This document shows positions 9,951 to 20,145 of a DNA stretch of 64,000 nucleotides, piece by piece. Positions within the stretch are counted from its first letter, which is position 1, and each line of letters starts with the position of its first letter. A program made the translations under genes and the position numbers. Origin of the DNA: Pseudomonas sp. PDNC002. GTDB lineage: Bacteria > Pseudomonadota > Gammaproteobacteria > Pseudomonadales > Pseudomonadaceae. The notes beneath the pieces are model-generated. The model had not been told where the DNA came from. It searched no databases and was given only the letters and a program-made list of their open reading frames with translations. Location: positions 751,501 through 815,500 of the forward strand of contig NZ_CP070356.1 in the NCBI RefSeq assembly GCF_016919445.1. Reading direction: 5' to 3'.

Positions 9951-10604
9951 GTGCGACTGGCTCTCTTCGATCTCGACAACACTCTTCTGGCCGGCGACAG
10001 CGACCACAGCTGGGGAGAATGGCTGTGCCAGCGCGGGCTGGTGGATGCCGGCGAGTACCAGGCGCGCAACGATGCCTTCTATGCCGATTACATGGCCGGC
10101 ACCCTCGACGTGTTCGCCTACCAGGCGTTCACCCAGGCCATCCTCGGTCGCACTGAACTCGCGCAACTGGCCATCTGGCACCGCCAGTTCATGGAAGAAG
10201 TGGTCGAGCCGATCGTCCTGGCCAAAGGCGAGGCGCTGCTGGCCGAGCACCGCGCCGCCGGCGACAAGCTGGTGATCATCACCGCCACCAACCGCTTCGT
10301 CACCGCGCCCATCGCCGAGCGCCTGGGCGTGGAAACCCTGATCGCCACCGAGTGCGAGATGCAGGACGGCCGCTACACCGGCCAGACCTGCGGGGTCCCC
10401 TGCTTCCAGGGCGGCAAGGTCACGCGCCTGCAACAGTGGCTTGAGGAAAGTGGCCTGACGCTGGACGACGCCTACTTCTACAGCGACTCGCGCAACGACC
10501 TGCCACTGCTCGAACAGGTCGCCAACCCGGTGGCCGTCGACCCGGACGACACCTTGCGCGCCATCGCCCTCGAACGCGGGTGGCCGGTGCTCAGCCTGCG
10601 CTGA
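9951..10604 (+). CDS. HAD-IB family phosphatase (SerB-like)
   Basis: 217 aa with all HAD motifs: DLDNT (nucleophile Asp7 and Asp9), ITATN, and [10 protein letters not shown] near the C-terminus. It belongs to the HAD-IB group with SerB-like phosphatases; members are often named phosphoserine phosphatase-like, but the substrate is not established here. Start is GTG at 9951. It is divergent from rppH, with 147 bp between them, and ends 4 bp before the convergent DUF2269 gene. Confidence 0.85.
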   Translation: MRLALFDLDNTLLAGDSDHSWGEWLCQRGLVDAGEYQARNDAFYADYMAGTLDVFAYQAFTQAILGRTELAQLAIWHRQFMEEVVEPIVLAKGEALLAEHRAAGDKLVIITATNRFVTAPIAERLGVETLIATECEMQDGRYTGQTCGVPCFQGGKVTRLQQWLEESGLTLDDAYFYSDSRNDLPLLEQVANPVAVDPDDTLRAIALERGWPVLSLR

Positions 10605-10608
10605 GTCG

Positions 10609-11076
10609 TCAAAAACCCTTGTTCACCATCAGGTGGAAGATCGCCAGGAAGGCCAGGAACGCCGGCCAGCCCAGGGCGAACCACCAGCGCATATAAAGGA
10701 AGGCCCGTGGCGGCAACGCCGTGCCTTCCCGGTACGCCGCCTCGGCCATGTCGCGCACGCGGATCTGCAGCCACACCACCGGCAGCCAGCAGGCACCGGC
10801 GAACACGTAGAGCGCGAGGCTCCACAGCAGCCAGCCCGAATCCAGCGGCCAGCCAGCCATGTGCGCCATGGCGATGCCGGACAGCGGCTGGAACACCGCC
10901 GTGGTGGCGATGAACAGCCAGTCCGCGGTGACCAGATGACGGAAGGTGATGCGGATCGCTTCCAGATTGCCGCTACGCCAGGCGCGCCAGCTGTAATAAG
11001 CCGAGCCCAGGCCGGTGCCGAACAGCAGCGTGGAAGAAAGGATGTGCAGGGTCTTGAGCAGCAGGTAGAGATTCAC
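10609..11076 (-). CDS. DUF2269 family membrane protein
   Basis: 155-aa predicted integral membrane protein with four hydrophobic helices. It contains [16 protein letters not shown], the helix-1 pattern of DUF2269. Function unknown. Start is GTG (11074-11076), ten bases after the stop of a second protein of equal length and similar pattern, so the two are probably a duplicated pair in one transcript. Confidence 0.75.
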   Translation of the reverse strand: MNLYLLLKTLHILSSTLLFGTGLGSAYYSWRAWRSGNLEAIRITFRHLVTADWLFIATTAVFQPLSGIAMAHMAGWPLDSGWLLWSLALYVFAGACWLPVVWLQIRVRDMAEAAYREGTALPPRAFLYMRWWFALGWPAFLAFLAIFHLMVNKGF

Positions 11077-11086
11077 GCGGCGCGCA

Positions 11087-11554
11087 TCACACCGGCTTGC
11101 TGATCATCAGCACCAGAATCGCGATGACGCACAGCAGCGCCAGTACGAAGAAGGCCAGGCCGAACTTCCATTGGCGCGCAGCACCGGCAGAAATGGGTTC
11201 GCCGCTGGTCTGCGCCACCAGCGCCAGGTCGCGGATGCGCCACAGCCGGGTGGTGAACAGCAGCCAGAAGATCGTCGCGACGATCAGCAGGCAGGCGCTG
11301 CCCAGCAGCCAGGTCTGCCCCAGCGGCCAGCCGATGGTCTGCACCATGCGGTAGCCGGTGACCGGCAGGCTGGCGACGCTGCCGGCGACCAGCACCCAGC
11401 CGATCAGGCCGATGCGCTGCAACGCCTTGGCGATCACCCCGGCGTCGCCACCGCGCCAACTGCGCCAGCCGTACCAGGCCAGGCCGAGGATGGCCAGGAA
11501 GGGCACCACCGCAGCGATGCCGTGAAGGATGCGGAAGGTCTGCAAGCTTTCCAT
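11087..11554 (-). CDS. DUF2269-like membrane protein, paralog of the next gene
   Basis: 155 aa with four predicted helices. It shares length, helix spacing and local patterns with the downstream DUF2269 gene: RILHGIAAVVPF against [22 protein letters not shown] against [10 protein letters not shown], and RLWRIRDLALVAQ against [13 protein letters not shown]. Likely an ancient tandem duplication that acts as a heteromeric pair. No catalytic motif is visible and the function is unknown. Confidence 0.7.
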   Translation of the reverse strand: MESLQTFRILHGIAAVVPFLAILGLAWYGWRSWRGGDAGVIAKALQRIGLIGWVLVAGSVASLPVTGYRMVQTIGWPLGQTWLLGSACLLIVATIFWLLFTTRLWRIRDLALVAQTSGEPISAGAARQWKFGLAFFVLALLCVIAILVLMISKPV

Positions 11555-11628
11555 GTTCAGCGAATCCCGTGATCGATCCTGCGATCTGCCAAGCCTAGCA
11601 TCACCGGCGACGCCGCCCGTGCCCGGCG

Positions 11629-13143
<1,515 letters not shown>

Positions 13144-13280
13144 CGGAAGGGCTACATCGGCGGTTTTTTCGAGGATTTGCGAGTCTACTCCAGCCGGCGC
13201 CGGGCGAGCCACCGAACAATCCGCGCGCAGATCACCGTAACAGTTGCCCGGCGGCGCAACACCGGCGCGCCGCCGGCCGC

Positions 13281-13286
13281 TATAAT
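13281..13286 (+). promoter_or_regulatory. candidate -10 box for rpiA
   Basis: Perfect TATAAT in the otherwise very GC-rich ilvA-rpiA gap, 70 bp upstream of the rpiA ATG. No convincing -35 lies at 17 bp (the sequence there is GC-rich), so this is half a promoter by inspection. Confidence 0.5.
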
Positions 13287-13356
13287 CGGCGGTCTCGAAA
13301 CTCACCCAGGCGCCGGGTCGTCCATCCGCCGCCGCCCAAGCAGAAGACCCTTCGCC

Positions 13357-14028
13357 ATGAACCAGGATCAGCTCAAGCAGGCTGTGGCCCAGGCCGCCGT
13401 CGACCATATCCTTCCGCACCTCGACAGCAAGAGCATCGTCGGCGTAGGCACCGGCTCCACGGCCAACTTCTTCATCGACCTGCTGGCCAAGCACAAGGCC
13501 GAGTTCGATGGCGCCGTGGCCAGCTCCGAAGCCACCGCCCAGCGCCTGAAGGGCCACGGCATTCCGGTCTACGACCTGAACACCGTCAGCGAGCTGGAGT
13601 TCTACGTGGACGGCGCCGACGAGACCAACGAGCGCCTGGAACTGATCAAGGGCGGTGGCGCCGCGCTGACCCGCGAGAAGATCGTCGCTGCAGTGGCCCG
13701 GAAGTTCATCTGCATCGCCGACGGCAGCAAGCTGGTGCCGATCCTCGGCGAGTTCCCGCTGCCGGTGGAAGTCATCCCCATGGCCCGCAGCCACGTCGCG
13801 CGCCAACTGGTGAAACTGGGCGGCGACCCGGTGTACCGCGAGGGCGTGCTGACCGACAACGGCAACATCATCCTCGACGTGCACAACCTGCGCATCGACA
13901 GCCCGGTGCAGCTGGAAGAGGCGATCAACAACATCGTCGGTGTGGTCACCAACGGCCTGTTCGCGGCGCGTCCGGCCGACCTGCTGCTGCTCGGCACCGC
14001 CGAGGGCGTGAAGACCCTCAAGGCCTGA
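13357..14028 (+). CDS. rpiA: ribose-5-phosphate isomerase A
   Basis: 223-aa enzyme of the non-oxidative pentose phosphate pathway that interconverts ribose-5-P and ribulose-5-P. Family motifs are [12 protein letters not shown] (phosphate loop), YVDGADETN and [11 protein letters not shown] with the catalytic Asp, Glu and Lys. I chose the ATG at 13357 because it gives the usual N-terminus and length; the same frame is open far upstream on the strand opposite ilvA, but that is a shadow. Divergent from ilvA, the arrangement I recall for P. aeruginosa. Confidence 0.96.
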   Translation: MNQDQLKQAVAQAAVDHILPHLDSKSIVGVGTGSTANFFIDLLAKHKAEFDGAVASSEATAQRLKGHGIPVYDLNTVSELEFYVDGADETNERLELIKGGGAALTREKIVAAVARKFICIADGSKLVPILGEFPLPVEVIPMARSHVARQLVKLGGDPVYREGVLTDNGNIILDVHNLRIDSPVQLEEAINNIVGVVTNGLFAARPADLLLLGTAEGVKTLKA

Positions 14029-14040
14029 CCGCAACCGTTC

Positions 14041-14063
14041 GGCGCCATCGTCCGGATGGCGCC
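14041..14063 (+). terminator. hairpin after rpiA
   Basis: GGCGCCATC / GATGGCGCC, a perfect 9-bp stem with a 5-base loop starting 12 bp past the rpiA stop. No T-run follows. Confidence 0.55.
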
Positions 14064-14108
14064 ACAGGCCGTCTACGCTGGGTATGACCTACCCTGCGGA
14101 GACCTGCA

Positions 14109-14441
14109 ATGGCCGGCAAATACCATCTCAGGAAGGCCAGTGATGGCCAGTTCCACTTCAACCTGCACGCCAGCAATGGCGAGATCGTCCTGACCAGCGA
14201 GCTGTACAAGGCCAAGACCTCGGCCATCGACGGCATCGAGTCGGTGCGCAAGAACTCCCAGCGCGAGGGCGCGTTCGAGATCAAGGTCGCCGCCAACGGC
14301 AAGCACCATTTCGTGCTCAAGGCCGGCAACGGCCAGGTCGTCGGGCAAAGCCAGATGTACGCGAGCCTCGCCACCACCGAAGCTGGCGTGCTTGCGGTGA
14401 AACGTTACGCGCCCGAGGCCGTGGTCAGCGACGAATCCTGA
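14109..14441 (+). CDS. DUF1508 (YegP-like) protein
   Basis: 110 aa made of two tandem DUF1508 repeats of about 50 residues. The first holds KYHLRKASDGQFHFNL and the second FEIKVAANGKHHFVL, each followed by an NG(E/Q)(I/V)V turn and a short helix. Members are small beta-rich proteins of unknown function that often appear as tandem dimers like this one. Start supported by GGAG (14098-14101). Located between rpiA and aaaA, as I recall in P. aeruginosa. Confidence 0.88.
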   Translation: MAGKYHLRKASDGQFHFNLHASNGEIVLTSELYKAKTSAIDGIESVRKNSQREGAFEIKVAANGKHHFVLKAGNGQVVGQSQMYASLATTEAGVLAVKRYAPEAVVSDES

Positions 14442-14509
14442 TCGCGCCCCATTTCGGTGACACCCTCCCCCACACGGCCCGCCCTCCCGCCGGCCGTGTA
14501 TCACTATTG

Positions 14510-14525
14510 TTACAGTGTCGCGACA
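14510..14525 (-). promoter_or_regulatory. candidate ArgR half-site upstream of aaaA
   Basis: Read on the minus strand the site is TGTCGC-N8-AA, the half-site consensus reported for Pseudomonas ArgR. Its core lies in a perfect 12-bp palindrome, GTGTCGCGACAC (14515-14526). It is about 120 bp upstream of the arginine aminopeptidase gene aaaA, which makes arginine control plausible. Confidence 0.45.
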
Positions 14526-14570
14526 CCCTCAGTCACTGAGGCGTCAAATTCCGCCCATCTCCGGCGAACC

Positions 14571-14584
14571 GGCCTGCATCCTGC
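14571..14584 (+). promoter_or_regulatory. possible sigma-54 promoter of aaaA
   Basis: GG-N10-GC in the context CGGCCTGCATCCTGCT. It retains the invariant -24 GG and -12 GC but only partly matches TGGCAC/TTGC. It lies 60 bp before the aaaA start codon, a reasonable distance. Confidence 0.3.
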
Positions 14585-14643
14585 TTTCCTCCGCCCACGC
14601 ATCGACGACCGATGCGATTCCAATCGACACAGAGGAAAGTGCC

Positions 14644-16587
14644 GTGTTCAAACCCTTAGCCGTTGCGGTCAGCCTGGGCTGCGCTGCGCTGGCGACCGAC
14701 GCCAACGCCTACGAATACGGGGACTATGCCGGGGACACCCTCGACACCCTGATCAACGATTACCCCGGCCGTTACCGGGGCACCGCCAGCTTCGCCGGCG
14801 CCACCGCACTGATGCAGTCGCGCCTGGGCTTCGGCTACCAGACGCAGGTGCAGAACTTCACCTGGGCCGGTAACCGCAGCTCGCAGAACGTCATCGCCAG
14901 CGCGCCGGGCAGCAGCGGCCAGTACGTAGTGCTGGGCGCTCACTACGACACCTACTTCGGCCGGCCCACCCTGCAGGGCCTGGACGACAACGGTTCCGGC
15001 GCAGCCGTACTGACGGAAATCGCCCGCAACCTCGGAGGCATCGAGCTGGAGAACGGCCTGGAAGTGGTCGGCTTCGGTGCGGAAGAGGAAGGGCTGCGCG
15101 GCTCCCGTGCTTACGTCGCGTCCCTCAGCGACGAGCAACGCAGCAACTTGCTGGGCATGATCAACCTCGACAGCCTGATCACCGGCGACAAGATGTACGC
15201 CCACGCCGGCGCCAACAGCGTCGATAACCCAGCGCTGGGCGCGTACCGCGATCAACTCCTGCGCATTGCCCAGGAACTTAAGATCCCGCTGTTCACCAAC
15301 CCCGGCCTGAACGAGGAATACACTGCCGGCACCGGTTGCTGCAGCGACGGCGAAAGTTTCGAGGGCCTGAACGTCCCGGTGCTGTTCATCGAGGCCACCA
15401 ACTGGGAGCTGGGCGACCTGGACGGCTATCAGCAGACCGACAACCCCGCCATCCCCGGCGGCGCCACCTGGCACAACCCGGCGCTGGACAATGAGCAGGT
15501 GCTTACCGGCGCCTTCGGCCAGGAGCGCATCGACCAGCGCCTGCGTGACTTCTCCCGCCTGCTCACGCGCCTGGTGCTGGAATTGACCAACGCCGACCTG
15601 CTCGCCTCCACCGCCTCCGGCGGCGCCATGGCGCGGCAGATGGAAGACCAGCTGCAGCGCCAGCACCTGGCCCTGACCCGCCTGCACGACCGCCGCTGGC
15701 TCACCCTGCTGGGCAGCTCACGCCCGGTCGGCAGCTTCGATGGCGCCGTCGGCGTGGAAGGTGAAACGACCCCCGAGAGCGGTTTCGACATGCCCGGCGA
15801 CCCCCGCTCGCACCGCGCCGGGGTCAACCTGCTGGGTGACTACCGCGCCAGCGAGGCCGTGACCGTCGGCGGCAGCCTGAGCTTCCAGCGCAGCCGCGAC
15901 AACCTCGACCACAGCGCCCGCCTCGAAGCGGAAACCTGGCAACTGGGCCTCTACGGCCTGCTCAACGACGGCGGCCCGGCCTGGCTGGGCGGCGAACTGA
16001 GCGCCGGCTACGCCGATTTCGACAGCAAGCGCGCGGTGTACCTGAAGGCGAAGAATGGTCCCGTCCTGCTCGACCAGCGCATCGATGGCGACACCAACGC
16101 CTGGTTCTGGGGCGCGCGCGTCGACGGCGGCTATGACTTCGATCTAGCCGGCATCAAGACCGGGCCGCAGGGCGGGCTCGACTATGTGCACTATAAAATC
16201 GACGACTTCGACGAAGACGACGACCTGCGCACCGCGCTGGGCTACGAGAAGCAGGACTACGACTCACTGGAAGCCAGCCTTGGCTGGGGCCTGCGTGGCG
16301 AGCTGCCGCTGGGCAACCGCATGGCCGTGCAACCCTACGCCAGCGTGCGCTGGGTGAAGGAGCTGGCCGACGGCCGCCTGGACGATATCGCGCTGACCGC
16401 CCTGGGCGATGGCCGCACCCGCGTCGCCGATCTGGGCGATGTGGACAAGGACTTCGGCCGCGCTCAGGTCGGCGCCCTGCTGGCAGTCACCGAGCAGTTG
16501 GGCGTGTTCGCCGAAGCCAACTCGCGCTTCGCCCATAGCGAAGGTAGCCAGGCATCGTATTCCCTCGGCGTGCAATGGCAGTTCTGA
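14644..16587 (+). CDS. aaaA: arginine-specific aminopeptidase autotransporter AaaA
   Basis: 647 aa. Signal peptide residues 1-22 (cleavage after DANA). An M28 zinc peptidase domain follows, with likely metal and catalytic residues His100 (GAHYDTY), Asp114 (LDDNGSG), Glu147/Glu148 (GAEEEG) and Asp176 (INLDS). From about residue 390 comes an autotransporter beta-barrel ending in aromatic QF. The family is exported to the outer-membrane surface and removes N-terminal arginine from peptides. Start is GTG 14644 with GAGGAAA at 14632-14638; the upstream in-frame start would bury the signal peptide. Length equals the P. aeruginosa protein as I recall it. Confidence 0.92.
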   Translation: MFKPLAVAVSLGCAALATDANAYEYGDYAGDTLDTLINDYPGRYRGTASFAGATALMQSRLGFGYQTQVQNFTWAGNRSSQNVIASAPGSSGQYVVLGAHYDTYFGRPTLQGLDDNGSGAAVLTEIARNLGGIELENGLEVVGFGAEEEGLRGSRAYVASLSDEQRSNLLGMINLDSLITGDKMYAHAGANSVDNPALGAYRDQLLRIAQELKIPLFTNPGLNEEYTAGTGCCSDGESFEGLNVPVLFIEATNWELGDLDGYQQTDNPAIPGGATWHNPALDNEQVLTGAFGQERIDQRLRDFSRLLTRLVLELTNADLLASTASGGAMARQMEDQLQRQHLALTRLHDRRWLTLLGSSRPVGSFDGAVGVEGETTPESGFDMPGDPRSHRAGVNLLGDYRASEAVTVGGSLSFQRSRDNLDHSARLEAETWQLGLYGLLNDGGPAWLGGELSAGYADFDSKRAVYLKAKNGPVLLDQRIDGDTNAWFWGARVDGGYDFDLAGIKTGPQGGLDYVHYKIDDFDEDDDLRTALGYEKQDYDSLEASLGWGLRGELPLGNRMAVQPYASVRWVKELADGRLDDIALTALGDGRTRVADLGDVDKDFGRAQVGALLAVTEQLGVFAEANSRFAHSEGSQASYSLGVQWQF

Positions 16588-16593
16588 TCGCGG

Positions 16594-16622
16594 AAAAGCG
16601 AGGCGCCCTCAGTGCGCCTCGC
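16594..16622 (-). terminator. terminator of carP overlapping its 3' end
   Basis: GCGAGGCGC (16598-16606) pairs with GCGCCTCGC (16614-16622). The carP stop codon lies in the loop, and an A4 tract at 16594-16597 gives a short U-run on the minus transcript. Convergent aaaA ends just outside. Confidence 0.6.
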
Positions 16623-17532
16623 GCTTCTTGAACACGTAGAAAAGATTGGGCTCGCTGACCAGGTACAGCGTGCCCTGGTCGTCCATGGCGATGCCCTCGG
16701 CCTGCGGCACGCTGCGCCGCAGGCCCTGCATGCCGCGCAGCAACGACAGCGAGCTGATCGGCTCGCCATCGGCGCTCAGCTCCAGCACCAGGCGGGACTC
16801 GTCCGACAGCGCCAGCAGATGGCCGCTGCGTTCGTCGTACTGCAGGCTGGAGAGGTCACGGACGAACAGGTTGCGGTTGTGCTTGAGATCTTCCACCACA
16901 TGCACGGCGATGGGCTGCTCCGACTGTTCGTAGGGGAAGCCGCGCACCTCGTAGATATGCACCGGCTTGCGCTCCTTGGCGACGAACAGGCGCTTTCCTA
17001 CCGAGTCATAGGCCAGCCCCTCGAAGCCACTGTTGCCACCGCGCCCAAGGGCCAGGGCGAGTTGCTGGGCGTCTTCGACGTGCAATTCCGTCGTGTCGTC
17101 GTGCAGCTCGACACGGATCAGTCGCTGGTGGGTTTCATCGCTGATCACATAGACGTTGCGGCTGATGTATTCGATGGCCTCGGTATCGCCGAAGCCGTGC
17201 AGCTCGATCTTGCGCAGCACCTTGCCTTCGAGTGACAGCTCGACGAGCTCGTTCTGCTTGTTGGTGACGGTGAAGAGAGTCTGTCGGTCCGGGTCGTAGG
17301 TCAGCGCCGAGACATTTTCCTCCAGCCCCTCGATCGGCTGCGCCTCCAGCACCACGCGATAGTCGGGCAGCCAGATGGACTTGTCCTGCCACAGCGCGGC
17401 ATGGCGCCACTCGTTGTACTTGAACCAGGCGCGCTCGTAGACGCGGAAGCTCTGGCCCAGCGCGAGCAGCAGGGCCAAGGCGAGCAGCGCCAGCAGCAGG
17501 AACAGACGACGGGGCTTGAGCAGACGACGCAT
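16609..17532 (-). CDS. carP: CarP-like beta-propeller protein (SdiA-regulated/YjiK family)
   Basis: 307-aa protein with an N-terminal hydrophobic anchor (after MRRLLKPRR, about residues 10-30). A periplasmic domain of repeated beta-propeller blades follows: ENVSALTYDPDRQTLFTV, GFEGLAYDSVGKRLFVA and RDLSSLQYDERSGHLLAL. By sequence and position I equate it with P. aeruginosa CarP (PA0327), a calcium-regulated propeller linked to Ca tolerance and pyocyanin; that name rests on memory. Start taken at MRRLL; an upstream TTG start is less likely. A paralog lies at 26701-27621. The upstream region carries a possible response-regulator box (17577-17593). Confidence 0.82.
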   Translation of the reverse strand: MRRLLKPRRLFLLLALLALALLLALGQSFRVYERAWFKYNEWRHAALWQDKSIWLPDYRVVLEAQPIEGLEENVSALTYDPDRQTLFTVTNKQNELVELSLEGKVLRKIELHGFGDTEAIEYISRNVYVISDETHQRLIRVELHDDTTELHVEDAQQLALALGRGGNSGFEGLAYDSVGKRLFVAKERKPVHIYEVRGFPYEQSEQPIAVHVVEDLKHNRNLFVRDLSSLQYDERSGHLLALSDESRLVLELSADGEPISSLSLLRGMQGLRRSVPQAEGIAMDDQGTLYLVSEPNLFYVFKKREAH

Positions 17533-17576
17533 GGAGGACTCGGGATGGGATTGGCGTGGCAGATTGGCAGCAGCGC

Positions 17577-17593
17577 CTGAAGCCAAACTTAAA
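17577..17593. promoter_or_regulatory. direct-repeat box upstream of carP
   Basis: CTGAAG-ccaaa-CTTAAA: two hexamers in direct repeat with an 11-bp period, the layout bound by OmpR/PmrA-class response regulators. It starts 45 bp before the carP start. It matches 13 of 17 bases of the box before carO (26653-26669), in the same orientation relative to the gene. Confidence 0.45.
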
Positions 17594-17681
17594 GGCCACC
17601 AGGGGTTGCGGGCAGGCTAGAGTCAGGTTAGCGCAAGTCTGTCCTGTGTTTCTTTTGCAAGAGGCTGCAAGAGGCGTATCG

Positions 17682-18698
17682 ATGGCCCAGCATCTGCTCC
17701 CCGAACAACGCCAGCAGGCCACCCTGCACACCGTGGTGCTGGCGACCGAAGTGCTGCACCACGCCGGCGTACCCCGTCCGAAGCTGCTCGAAGGCAGCGG
17801 CATCGGCGAGGCGGACCTGCTGACACCGGAGAAGCTCATCACCCATGCCCAGGAGCTGCGTGTCTTCGCCAACGCGCTGAACTGCCAGCACGATCCGGCG
17901 CTGGGTCTCTACCTGGGGCTGCGCATGCACGTTTCCGCCTATGGGATTCTCGGCTACAGCATGCTCGCCAGCCGCACCCTGCGCGACGCGCTGCAACTGG
18001 CGCTGTCCTTCCCCGAGCTGCTCGGCACCTACTTCCGCCTGGCGCTGGTGCCACAGGACGACGAAGTGCGCCTGACCGCCGACGGCTACCGCTACGCACC
18101 GGAGCTGACGGTGTTCAACACCGAGCTGTGCCTGACGTCGTTGCTGACAGTGATCCGTGACCTGCTCGGCGAGTCGGTGCGACCGCGCCGCCTGATGCTG
18201 GCCTATCGTCCGCCGCTGCATGCGGAGACCTACACCGAGCGCCTCGGCTGCCCGGTGGATTTCGGCGCGCCGACCAGCGCGCTCTGTTTCAGCCCGGCCC
18301 TGCTCGATCGTCCGCTGCCGCTGGCCGACCCGGTCAGCTGCCACAACGGCGTGCAGCAATGCCTGCGCATGAGCGCGATGCTCAGCAGCCGCGGCAATGT
18401 GATCGACCAGATGCGCCAGCACCTGGCAAGCCACCTGCAGGACACCGCCAGCCTCGACTCCGTGGCGCGTCACCTGCATCGCTCCACGCGTACCCTGCGT
18501 CGGCATCTGCAGCAGCAGAACACCAGTTATCAACAGGTGCTGGATGAAGTGCGCTTCGACCGTGCGCGGCAATTGCTCAAGGACACCGACCTGCCGATCT
18601 ACCTGATCGCCGAGCAGTTGGGCTATAGCGAGACGGCGAGCTTCCGCCATGCCTTCCAGCGCTGGAGCGGGGCGAGTCCGAGTTTGTATCGGGGGTGA
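17682..18698 (+). CDS. AraC family transcriptional regulator
   Basis: 338 aa. Residues ~20-200 resemble the arabinose-binding-type ligand domain of large Pseudomonas AraC regulators. The C-terminal ~100 residues form the double helix-turn-helix: LDSVARHLHRSTRTLRRHLQ, then IYLIAEQLGYSETASFRHAF and the closing RWSGASPSLYRG. Start ATG with GAGG at 17671-17674. It is divergent from carP and directly upstream of the polyamine ABC operon, whose promoter region holds a 15-bp direct repeat with a 20-bp period (18953-18987). I infer that operon is its target. Confidence 0.88.
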   Translation: MAQHLLPEQRQQATLHTVVLATEVLHHAGVPRPKLLEGSGIGEADLLTPEKLITHAQELRVFANALNCQHDPALGLYLGLRMHVSAYGILGYSMLASRTLRDALQLALSFPELLGTYFRLALVPQDDEVRLTADGYRYAPELTVFNTELCLTSLLTVIRDLLGESVRPRRLMLAYRPPLHAETYTERLGCPVDFGAPTSALCFSPALLDRPLPLADPVSCHNGVQQCLRMSAMLSSRGNVIDQMRQHLASHLQDTASLDSVARHLHRSTRTLRRHLQQQNTSYQQVLDEVRFDRARQLLKDTDLPIYLIAEQLGYSETASFRHAFQRWSGASPSLYRG

Positions 18699-18715
18699 GG
18701 CGCAGGCCGATGGCA

Positions 18716-18874
18716 CCCTCACCCTAACCCTCTCCCTGAAGGGAGAGGGGACCGCCCGTGCAGACGGATACCACGGCACTCCTAAACCGCACAGATACAG
18801 CTATCGGCCTACTCCACCATTCGACGCCGCGCCGAACGGTCCCCTCTCCCACTGGGAGAGGGTTAGGGTGAGGG
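18716..18874. repeat. REPIN with perfect 21-bp terminal inverted repeats
   Basis: The left end (18716-18736) and right end (18854-18874) are exact reverse complements over 21 bases. The core is CCCTCTCCC preceded by CCCTCACCCTAA. Each end also forms its own hairpin: CCCTCTCCC-tgaa(g)-GGGAGAGGG at 18728-18749, and a partner at 18842-18862. The 159-bp element has no coding capacity. It is typical of REP doublets moved in trans by RAYT transposases. Confidence 0.8.
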
Positions 18875-18952
18875 CCGACCAGCGCGCCGAGATATCCCGA
18901 ATCGACATCCCGCTGACGCCCGAAATCCAGCATTGCAGAGCGCATTTTCAAC

Positions 18953-18987
18953 TTGGCCTGATTTATCCCTTATTGGCCTGATCTATC
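18953..18987. promoter_or_regulatory. 20-bp-period direct repeat before the ABC operon
   Basis: TTGGCCTGATTTATC (18953-18967) and TTGGCCTGATCTATC (18973-18987) match at 14 of 15 positions and lie on the same face of the helix. Paired direct repeats of this spacing are the usual target of AraC-type activators, and such a gene lies immediately upstream. The remaining gap to 19095 shows no other clear signal. Confidence 0.5.
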
Positions 18988-19095
18988 GTTCTGCGCATCC
19001 CGGCGCTTGGTCATTATCAATCCGCAGCTAGGTGAAACGGTCCTAGAAACCGTAAAACCTCAACAATAACAACTGCTTAACTGCATGGTACCAGC

Positions 19096-20145
19096 ATGAC
19101 CAGCGCGATCACCATCGAGCGGATATGCATGGAGTTCGGTACACCCGGACAAGGCCTCAAGGCCCTGGACGACGTGTCACTGGAAATCCGCGCCAACGAA
19201 TTCTTCACCCTCCTCGGCCCCTCGGGCTGCGGCAAGACCACCTTGCTGCGACTGATCGCCGGCTTCGAACAACCCTCCTCCGGCAGCATTCGCCTCTACG
19301 GCGACCCGATGGAAGGCCTTCCGCCCTTCCGCCGCCCGGTCAATACCGTCTTCCAGAGCTACGCCCTGTTCCCCCACATGACCGTGGCGGAGAACATCGC
19401 CTTCGGCCTGGAAATGCAGGGCAAGCAGCGCAGCGACATCGACGCCACCGTGCAGAAGATGCTCGACCTGGTGCGCCTGCCCGACGTCGGCAAACGCCGC
19501 GCCGACCAGCTCTCCGGCGGCCAGCAACAACGCATCGCCCTGGCCCGCGCCCTGGCCAGCCGGCCCAAGGTGCTGCTGCTCGACGAATCGCTTTCCGCGC
19601 TGGACCTCAAGCTGCGCAAGGAAATGCAGATCGAGCTCAAGCGCCTGCAGCACGAGACCGGCATCACCTTCATCTTCGTCACCCACGACCAGGAAGAAGC
19701 CCTGACCATGTCCGACCGCATCGCGGTGATGAGTCGCGGCAAGGTCATGCAGATCGGCACGCCCACCGAGATCTACGAGGCGCCGGTCAACCGCCTGGTG
19801 GCCGACTTCATCGGCGAGACCAATTTCCTCGAAGGCGAATCCAGCGGCGACAGCGTGCGCCTGGCCGACGGCCAGCTGCTCCCGGCCGCCACCACCCTGC
19901 CCGGCAAGGTAACCCTGGCGATCCGCCCGGAGCGCACCGAGCTGGCGCAGGACGGCCAGCTCGAAGGCGTGGTGGAGAACATCGTCTACGTCGGCACCGA
20001 CACCGTGTACCACCTCAATGTCGCCGGTCAGGGCGGCTTCCGCGTGCGTCAGCAGAACCGCGACGGCGCTCTTTCCACCCACGCGCCCGGCGCGCGGGTG
20101 CGGGTCCGCATTCCCGCCACCGCCATCCGGGTGCTGGCCGAATGA
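19096..20145 (+). CDS. polyamine ABC transporter ATP-binding protein (PotA-like)
   Basis: 349-aa ATPase of a spermidine/putrescine-type importer. Walker [10 protein letters not shown] (41-49), signature LSGGQQQR, Walker B VLLLDES and switch THDQEEA are all present, followed by a C-terminal TOBE domain (about 280-349). The ribosome site is weak. Its stop overlaps the next ATG (ATGA), so translation is probably coupled. It is the first gene of a four-gene potABCD-type operon, matching P. aeruginosa PA0326-PA0323 by recollection. Confidence 0.92.
   Translation: MTSAITIERICMEFGTPGQGLKALDDVSLEIRANEFFTLLGPSGCGKTTLLRLIAGFEQPSSGSIRLYGDPMEGLPPFRRPVNTVFQSYALFPHMTVAENIAFGLEMQGKQRSDIDATVQKMLDLVRLPDVGKRRADQLSGGQQQRIALARALASRPKVLLLDESLSALDLKLRKEMQIELKRLQHETGITFIFVTHDQEEALTMSDRIAVMSRGKVMQIGTPTEIYEAPVNRLVADFIGETNFLEGESSGDSVRLADGQLLPAATTLPGKVTLAIRPERTELAQDGQLEGVVENIVYVGTDTVYHLNVAGQGGFRVRQQNRDGALSTHAPGARVRVRIPATAIRVLAE

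Noticed and set aside
18953..18987. Sigma-54 promoter (TTGGCCTGAT...)
   Set aside because: The GG is not followed by GC after ten bases in either copy, so the -24/-12 rule fails.
19560..19640. Defective Walker B in the PotA-like ATPase (LLLDES, not LLLDEP)
   Set aside because: The Asp-Glu pair needed for hydrolysis is intact and Ser occurs at this place in functional homologues.
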